A stretch of DNA of 64,000 bases, taken from NCBI RefSeq assembly GCF_029227915.1, contig NC_079882.1:13850501-13914500 (forward strand), in the 5' to 3' direction. Positions 56,440-64,000 of this stretch are shown here, piece by piece; position 1 is the stretch's first letter, and every line of letters begins with the position of its first letter. This DNA comes from Hydractinia symbiolongicarpus (Eukaryota > Cnidaria > Hydrozoa > Anthoathecata > Hydractiniidae). The translations under genes were made by a program, and so were the position numbers. Below the pieces are notes generated by a model. That model searched no databases, was not told the origin of the DNA, and saw nothing but the letters and a program-made list of their open reading frames with translations.

Positions 56440-57985
56440 TTCCTCACTTTCTTGGTACTTTCTGTTTTGACCCTCTTTCCTTTTTTTTTTCTTTCTGAAC
56501 AGATAACATGTTGTTACCGGCTATCTGACTACCTGTTACTATTCTGAAATTTTGTGTTTCGAGACATCTAATTGTTCAGGGGATTATTATGTTATGTAGT
56601 TTTAACTTGTTGCATAAAATTTAATAAAATTCTAAAAGAACCAATGTACTACTTTTGATTTTTGTCCCAAACTATTACGGCTATAATGATCACATAAATA
56701 AATTTGTGGACACCTCCAGCTTATAACAAAACTAACGCCGATAATGATGCACAACATTCCATGTCCTTTATTGGAATGTGACAACTTATAAATTGCAACT
56801 AATACTTTCATCTGCAAGAATATTAGAAATATTTTCCAAGCTTTGTATTTGTTTGACTTCATTTTCAACAGTCTCACTATGCAGTATTTTGTTCCTACGT
56901 AGAGGACATAATTCAGATTAGCTGTGTTCCAGATGGAAACCTTTTTAAGGCCTGACAAAACAATCGCAAATAGAGAATTGCACATAGATTGTGTGTCAAT
57001 AAAAGCTCTGAGACTGGCATCCCCTTGATGGAACGAACAAAGTGCTGACTTAAGAATAGCGCAAGTCCTGAATTTATTTCATTATCCCTGTAGAGTAGTA
57101 CCTTCTGCTAGCAAAAGGGAGTGGTAATGTGCGACTGGGTAGAACAATTAGCCTCTAGAAACGTACTAAGCCTTAAAAATATTCTGGTTTTGCAGCTCAT
57201 TTTCTTATACTTATTTGACTGTTTGTGGTGTGCAGCACGATGAACTCTCTAAAAGCTGTAGCATCGTTTTCATATTTATTTGCAGACAACTTGATAAGGA
57301 GAAAACCTGACATAGGGATAGGGATATAATCTTGCAGGGGTAAACCTTGGTTTTAAGTTATTTACATTTGAAGTCATCACTAATAGAAACTATCCAGTGC
57401 AACTCCTATAGGATGGTTATCACTTACATAATAAGCAATTTTCCATGTAATTTGAACTTGAGTTAAAAAATTTAAGTTAGCAACAAAGGAGAGCACGTAA
57501 TTTTTTGTCTGTAGAATAAAACTACTACCCTAAACACAACCCCAATTAGTACCCCATATTTTCAAGTAATCCAAATTTGGTATTTCTTAGCCTAAAGTTT
57601 TTTTCTAAAGTAGTTACTTATAAAATACTTATAAAAAGATGTGGGTTTGCTGAGGGAAAAACTTACCGGTCAAATATGTAACAGATCTATCAAATCAAAG
57701 ACACTGGCTACCATGATACTAGTAGCCACAGTAGAAAAGTTTGGTGAAAGGCTGTAAATATCAAATCTTTGACGTGATTTGTTATCCCCTGTGCCTGAAA
57801 TTTTACAGTGCCTCCAGACAAAATCAGAGAATATGTTAAAATTATATTTGAAACGTTAATACACAACATTAGAGCATATGTTGTTCAGAATCTGATTTAA
57901 AGAAATGAAAGCGGATTCTCAACTGCAGTGTGTTCAGGCTCCAGGCTGTCTTTGCCTCTATCTATCTGCTAATTATTTCAAAGAT
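56440..57985. other. No gene recognised
   Basis: AT-rich. A minus-strand frame at 56632-56985 lacks any recognised domain. Nothing else stands out. Confidence 0.4.
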
Positions 57986-57989
57986 TTCG

Positions 57990-58175
57990 TTCTGCATGGC
58001 TAAAAAAGTTAATAAAAGAGACTGTAATTGTTTAAACGACAAACTTTGTCTGATTGACAATAAATGTCTTACAAAAAACATTACATACAAGGCAAATATT
58101 TCGCTGACTTTACCAGGTTACGAGGAAAAAGTTTATATTGGAATTAGCGAAAAAAAATTGGGCATACAACTGTAG
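57990..58175 (+). pseudogene. Penelope-like GIY-YIG leader fragment, first copy
   Basis: Reads RDCNCLNDKLCLIDNKCLTK, then NITYKANI and KVYIGISEKKLG. The CxCxxxxxCxxxxxCL Cys cluster followed by YxA and YIG is typical of the linker and start of the GIY-YIG domain in a Penelope-like lineage common in cnidarians. It stops after the YIG strand. Confidence 0.68.
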
Positions 58176-58489
58176 CTAATCTTAACATTGTTCTTGTTTT
58201 GTGTTACTTGTGGTCTTCTGAAAAATGCTTTTTTTTAAAGATTTAAAAGGCACTTCCCCACTTCCCCACATTGCTGTTGTATGGAGGATTAAACCAAATT
58301 ATATTTCTTTTACGATTTTTATTTTGGCTTTACGGAGTTCTGTTAGTTGGGTGATATTTCAATTTGTGATTTTATCCAGAATTTTTTTGTGCGGTTTTGT
58401 AGCTTCATTTGATGATAGTTTTGATAAATATGTTTTAATGGATAATGGGATTTGCTTTATAATATTTGGCGGATAGTTTGATTCTTTGT

Positions 58490-58968
58490 GTCTGTATGCC
58501 CAATATGGAATCTATAATCACTGCCCACAACAAAAATATTATGTACAAAAATGATATACCATTATTAAAGACTTGTGACTGTCTCAAGAAAGACGAATGT
58601 CCATTGAACAACGAATGTTTGTCAAAAAATATAATTTACGAAGCCACTTTATTCACGGACAATAACCAGGCAGCAAAACATGTAGGACTTTGTGAAACAA
58701 CGTTGCATTCAAAGATACATTCGCCATGAGCAATCATTTAACACCAAAATATACCAAAATAGTACATCGCTTTCTACAGAATTCTGGAACAAGAAAGAGC
58801 AAGAGAACAGGGATCCATGTAAACTGGAATAGAAAAACATGCCCGTTGTGCCCAACTGAAAAGTTTGAGATTGCAACCCACGCAGGGTTGAACTTATTAA
58901 ACAAGAAAAAGTATTTGCTTTCGTCTTTTGACGGTAAAATTGACCACATAAAAAGAAGACATAATTAA
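58490..58968 (+). pseudogene. Penelope-like GIY-YIG fragment, second copy
   Basis: MESIITAHNKNIM, CDCLKKDECPLNNECLSKN, IIYEATL and KHVGLCETTLHSKIHS, then a frameshift to EQSFNTKIYQNSTSLSTEFW and finally CPLCPTEKFEIATHAGLNLL NKKKYLLSS. This is the same linker plus GIY-YIG domain, longer than the first copy and in the same orientation 300 bp downstream. Normal YIG is HVG here. Confidence 0.75.
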
Positions 58969-59337
58969 CATTGCACTGTATTGTATTTTAACGAGTCAGT
59001 TTGCCGAGAATTGTTGCTCTTGCGGCAGCATGAAACGTTAAGTACAAACAAATATTCTGTTGTTCTTTATACCTAAATTTATTTTTGCTCTACTGCAATG
59101 TATAGAGCATTGTGACTTATAATAATTTGTTCGAAATATCTGAAATTGACTAATTCACGAAAATTAATCTTCGCCAAATGCATTTTAACCTCGCAAAATA
59201 AATCTTCACAAAAAATAATCAACTTAAGATAGTTACAGTCAGAGGGGAGGAACGTTAAAACTTCAGTCGTATGGAAACCTAAATTTACATTGTGTATTTT
59301 TATACACAAGAAAAAAGAAGTTTTTTATATACTGGAG
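58969..59337. other. No gene recognised
   Basis: AT-rich spacer between the GIY-YIG relic and the next element. Confidence 0.4.
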
Positions 59338-60311
59338 AAATGTGACGCTCTCTATGAAAATCGACCAGTCCTCTTTTCGCATTAAAAAATACGAAATATG
59401 GAAATTTCGTATTAAAAAATACGGATTTCGTATTTTTAAAAATACGCAATTCCATTTTTAAAAATACGAAATTCGTATTTCGTGTTTTTTGAAAAATACG
59501 AAATACGGATTAAAAAAGCGTACTTATGAAGTAAACATTAAAAATAAAAGCTTTAAAAGTACATGGACCAGAATGTTTTGCCGGAAGCATTTGTGGCTCT
59601 ACTAATACAAAAAATATTCGTTAAAATCTAGCCGTTGCGCTTGTTTTTAAATAAAACTTATGTAGTTTATTATAAGCGTTTCGTCAAAACAAAGGAATGT
59701 ACTCAGCCTGATTTCCTAGATTGACTTCGTATTCTTTGATAAATTTATAATGAAAAAAAAAGTTCGTTATTTCCCATTCTAGGGTCTAATTTTGTGTTGA
59801 TTTAATTTTCAGAAGAATAAAAAATTTTTTTTGCTTAATCAAGAGCACGCAGCATTTAATTATTTTTCACGTTGCACATAATTAGATTATTTCAATGTAT
59901 ATATTTGACTTGTTCGTCATTGGGTTTCACAAATGTAATTTGTGATGTTGGTGTATAAGAACATTCTACACGATGCATAAGAACAAAGTAATCTGGATTT
60001 AGAATAATTAAAACAGTTATTTTTGAATATCTTTTTTCCTTTCTGCATTATACATGAATATAATATTTAAATATTTTAACACGGAAAATTCATTTTTGCA
60101 AGAACAAAATTAAGGCCAAACCAGCCGTTCGGCGGGAAATTTCTACGGCGAATTATTTTTGAACGGAGGAGTAATTGTTTCAGTTCTCCGATTGTGGAGA
60201 AAAAGTGCTCGCGTTATTATTAATTATTTCCAACAGAAAAAGACAAAAGAAAAACGTGACAGTAGAAAAATTAGTACAATTTTTTAGCTAATAAATGTAA
60301 CTCAATGTTAA

Positions 60312-61385
60312 AAGGGTGCTGGACAAACCAAATCTTTAACTTCCTCTTTACAAAACTCACGTATTTCATTGTAGAGATATAATTTTCTCTCTGGTGACAA
60401 TGCTGTTGGTTTTATTTCTTCCAACATTCCAGTGGGTACTACCGACGCATCTTTAAGCAAATTCTGTGACAGTTCTTTAGAATCCCGCAGTTTTTTAAAA
60501 AGACGGTTCCTGGTCAGCAGAAGAAAAACGGAAATGTTGGTACGACTTGATTCGATCTAATTTTTTTAAAAAAGGTGCTAAATAGTCTTTCCAGTTAAAA
60601 ATTGGTATAAGCAGTTGACCATTCTCTAATCCGACAAGCTCGGAATAGTTTGTGCCTGATTGTAATGAAGATTTTTCAACACACTCCACAATGTCCAGTA
60701 GACTTGAAATAAACGTTACATTCGTTTTCTTCTTTAAAAGTCCGAAACACGCGTCACAAAGAAATTTTGTATGACCAGCAATCATATAATCGTAGTAAAT
60801 TTCTTTATGAAATTCATTTATTGTCCTCCATAAAAAATATTGTAAGAACGCGTTGTTCTTGTTTTGTCCAGAACAGTTGTCAGCGTTTAAAAAAAACCTT
60901 TTTTTCACCCAAACCATGTTTTTCAAAAAATAAATGAAGCAACGATATCGTGGTGTTTGCGTCTTTACCTGTGTTAACAGCCTCATCTATGATATAGTTA
61001 ACTTGGCGTGGAATACCCTCACAACATACACCAAGCAACCCAGCTTTTCTTGGAGTTTTTAAAAAAACTGGCATGGGTTGTAGTGGATTAATCGGGTAAT
61101 GCAGCTGTTGCGCGTAATCAAAACTGTAATGGTTGCTCCCGTCATAACTACATGGTAAATTTCTGCATTCCAACTTCCACGAATCTTTTATAGGGGCTAA
61201 CTCGTCTCTTAATTTTTCGCATTGTTATCTGTATAAGTCACGTTCACTATCAGCACAGTACAAATGAGTTTCTTGGTCATGTATGAGCTTCATCTTTTCT
61301 AACTCGGTTCGATTTGCTGATTCAATTATGCTTTGCGTGTTTTTTGGCATGTCCAGCACAGATCAGTTTTGGGTTTAGTTATGAC
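60312..61385 (-). pseudogene. DUF7869-like (putative RNase H-fold/DDE) protein relic
   Basis: Minus-strand blocks: KPKTDLCWTCQKTRKA (61380), YDGSNHYSFDYAQQLHYP (61140-61085), KAGLLGVCCEGIPRQVNYII DEA, TISLLHLFFEKHG, then FLNADNCSGQNKNNAFLQYF (60890), YYDYMIAGHTKFLCDACFGL, and the C-terminal PTGMLEEIKPTALSPERKLY with FCKEEVKDLVCPAP (60435-60315). DNCxGQNKNN plus GHTKFxxDxxFG is the signature of DUF7869-type proteins, which I take to be transposase-related. Frameshifts near 60890 and 60497 and a stop near 61227 disrupt it. Catalytic function is inferred, not shown. Confidence 0.62.
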
Positions 61386-61509
61386 TATATGTGGCGTTAA
61401 TTCGTTCCATTATTTGCAAAAGGTGGAATACTGCATGGAAGGATGATTTTTGTTTTTGTTAGCATCCACATAAAATCGCCATACAATGTATCTATAATCG
61501 TGAGATGGG

Positions 61510-61612
61510 AGCAATAATATTGGACGTTTTGTCCGACGAAGGTTCGAAACGAGCTACAGACATGTCCGACCAAACTGTGGCGGACATTTTGTCTGACGAG
61601 TCTCCAAAAATT
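61510..61612. repeat. Imperfect repeat of GGACxTTTTGTCxGACGA
   Basis: GGACGTTTTGTCCGACGAAG at about 61512 and GGACATTTTGTCTGACGAGT at about 61584 flank ACATGTCCGACCAAACTG. The arrangement resembles the end of another small element. No partner end found. Confidence 0.45.
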
Positions 61613-61925
61613 CTCCAAAAAAACAAAATATTTTGAGGCCTGTTCTATTTTCCGTTTTCTGGCAGTGTGGACTTGAAAAATTGCACACGGTTTATAATTC
61701 GAATTAAAAAAAATAGATAAAAAACCTTAAACATATATGGCTAGCATTATTTTAAAATAAAAACATGCTTAGAATCAGGATTATGTTTGACCAAAAGTTA
61801 AGAATATCGCTGTGTGCTTTTTTTTGTAACCATTAAATCCAAAGCGTATTTTTTAGAAAAAATGCTTAGTTCTAAAAATACGTATTTTTAGAAATACGCG
61901 TATTTTTTAATACGGAATTCGCATG

Positions 61926-64000
61926 GAATTAAATAAGCAATTTGTCACAGAAGTTACAAAGTTTAATTAAAGACTCCGGCTTTTACTATGCATTCATATT
62001 TTCTTATTCGTAAATAAAAAGAGTCTAATTAAACTTGTATAGAATAGTATAGAATGAATACTTATTAAAAATTTGTTTCTATGATTTTTAAGGTGTATAA
62101 TATGATGTTACAAGGCCTAATTTGTTAGGAGTTTGATTATAGTATCAAAATTTATTATTTCTCTTTTCTAGTAAATTTGAAAACTAATTTTTTGCACACA
62201 TTTTTGTTGGCATATCTAAAGTTCCTTTCTTTGTGAAATGTAATATTTATGCCTTGGCTACTCCCTAATTTTAAATGGAATCAAGAATACGGAATAGCTT
62301 TTTAAAGTTTGTTTGATAATGTCAACTTTTTATCAGAGATCTGTAATAAATAAAAAGTAACAATACTTTTCAAAAACATTTCACCCTCAAGTTATATGAA
62401 ACTGTTTTATATGGTCTAGTTGAGGCACAATTTAAATATTGATTGTTTATTCTGTCAGTTTTTTGTAGTTTACATTTTATGCGACATAGCTACGCTCTTC
62501 ATAAACAATGGTTTTTTGTTACATAAATTTCAGGAGGGTCACTTGTGGAAGGTGCGATTAGCTGCCGGCCAATTATTTACCGTTCCTTTTTTATATTCTG
62601 ATCACAGTAACTGACCGGCCATTATTTTAGGCGGCTATAAAGTGAAGGGGACAACTTTAATTTTTCTTTGCTGAACTTTCAGAAAAAACCTAAATGTGAG
62701 CGTCATTTTTTTACTTTTTGAAAGTTATACCATAGCCACTTAATCCCTCCTGCTTTTTGTGGACTTGAACCATGCAATAAAGTGTAGCTAATTCAAGCCT
62801 GAAAAAGCTGCAGTTTTTAAATACAGCAAGTACAGTAATTATTAGATACCAGTTAGCATAAAATTTTAAAACTGAAAATTTAAGAAAAATTAATCACATT
62901 TCAACTAAATTAGATCGCAAATGACAAAAAATCGCCTGCAGCGACCTATTTTCACTATCTCACTTTTTATAGTTAATTTGCTCCCGGAAAATATTCAGTG
63001 TTTTTAAAGCATATTGTCAAGACGATTAACATATTGTTCTGGTACGGAAGCCGACGACGGTCAAACCTGGTTTATTTTCAAAATCAACATTTATTTTCGA
63101 AATCGGCATTTATTTTCAAAATCGACATTTAATTTAGAAATCCACGTATCTGTTTTTAAAAACCACATTTATTTTCAAAATTGAGTGTGCAAATCAATTT
63201 TTGCAGGGACATTGTTTTTCTGCGATGTATGAAATGGATTTTAAGTTCGTAATCTAGAAATCATTTCCCATCAAATTGAGTGTTGATCCATAATGGTGTG
63301 AAAATCGCGTGAAAGTAGAATGAAAGAAGCTGTGTATTCTGGTGATTGAGGTAATATTTTGCATTTCAATCACATATTTTGCAATATTCGTGGAACAAGA
63401 AGAGGTTTTATTTTATCTGTGGTTTAAACAGGTTTTAAGCCAAAAATTTTAAAACACAAACACGTTCACATTATGGTTTAACTTTGAAATCTCATTTAAA
63501 ACCTATTTAAAACACACTTAAATGGTCAGTGAAGGAGAAATAATATTAATATTACTCATTCTCACCTGGAATGTGTTTGGTTTGTTTATCACAATTTTGT
63601 ACAGGCTGAATTAGATCGTGTATCGCTGGAATGGAATTTGCATAGCATTTGCAACTCCTGGTACACTTTGGTAGCTGGAATACCAAACGAAATGTATTTT
63701 CTACCAAACGAAGGGACGAAGCTTGTGAAATTTACGAAACAATAATGACGATTTCTGGTTGTTAATCAAATTAAATCCTATTTTGGATATATATCAAGTG
63801 TAAACAATGTCTAACATTAACAAATCAGCAATGTTCAGCGCTGCAACATAAACAAGCAACAACATACATATCACAAAACTTTGCGGGTAAAGATTATCGT
63901 AAGCTTAAATTATTCAGAATTCTCGCAAAATTTTATATTAAAATAAACATATAAGCACTTAAAAAATGTAAAATTAATTCAAGTCTGTTATTGTTTCCAA
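61926..64000. other. No gene recognised
   Basis: AT-rich sequence. A short plus-strand frame at 62420-62614 has no known domain. A 19-bp minisatellite at 63071-63182 is listed separately. Confidence 0.4.
63071..63182 (+). repeat. 19-bp minisatellite, about six units
   Basis: Units read TTTATTTTCAAAATCGACA with small changes; one unit is expanded by 2 bp. The period is 19 bp. Confidence 0.85.

Larger units (their letters stand above)
59338..61925 (-). mobile_element. Element with CGTATTT/AAATACG palindromic ends and a DUF7869-like ORF
   Basis: The left end GTGACGCTCTCTATGAAAAT plus CGACCAG, followed by stacked TTCGTATTTTTAAAAATACG palindromes (59390-59515), matches the start of the non-autonomous element at 23330. 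The right end AGCGTATTTTTTAGAAAAAA and further AAATACG palindromes (61850-61910) match the end near 24150. A single long ORF relic lies inside. I infer that 59338-61925 is the autonomous form. Precise ends and the target duplication are not determined. Confidence 0.5.

Overview
This looks like animal nuclear DNA: AT-rich, with spliceosomal introns, decayed transposons throughout, and no bacterial gene organisation. The best guess is a cnidarian, probably a hydrozoan. That is an inference from multicopy repeat protein families that I associate with cnidarian genomes; no sequence comparison was run.

The only host gene I can support is the single-stranded DNA-binding subunit RPA2 (replication protein A 32 kDa subunit) on the plus strand. 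Three in-phase coding exons are clear (14100-14168, 28265-28372, 42917-43030), and a 17-nt micro-exon at 8909-8925 fits upstream. The start codon exon and the exons after residue ~97 are not seen. The introns are about 5.2, 14.1 and 14.5 kb long and are packed with mobile elements, many nested in one another.

Layout. 0.4-6.7 kb: two hAT (ZNF862-like) transposase relics, a TA-flanked MITE, a TTAA-flanked MITE and a GIY-YIG endonuclease relic. 6.7-14 kb: dispersed repeats, then a non-LTR retrotransposon (copy 1) inserted in a PIF/Harbinger transposase relic. 14-28 kb (intron): a TIR element at 15.4-16.6 kb, a fold-back MITE, a multicopy cnidarian-type ORF (22.1-24.7 kb) split by a non-autonomous element carrying a 53-bp minisatellite, and a long inverted pair at 21.4/27.4 kb. 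28.6-33.8 kb: a TTAA MITE that contains a 2.66-kb pogo-like transposon with near-intact transposase and a divergent HIRAN-like ORF, followed by a second TTAA MITE. 35.4-36.2 kb: a DDE-like relic. 37.1-40.4 kb: the best-preserved non-LTR element (copy 2), with endonuclease, reverse transcriptase and a PHD-like finger. 43-50 kb: no gene seen. 50.7-56.4 kb: Ty3/Gypsy integrase, PIF1-like helicase and non-LTR copy 3. 58-62 kb: two Penelope-like GIY-YIG pieces and an element with a DUF7869-like ORF. 62-64 kb: no gene, one 19-bp minisatellite.

How it fits together: RPA2 is the host function, and the rest is a layered mobile-element landscape inside and after its introns. Insertion order can be read at several sites because removing the inserted element plus one target duplication rejoins the interrupted reading frame.
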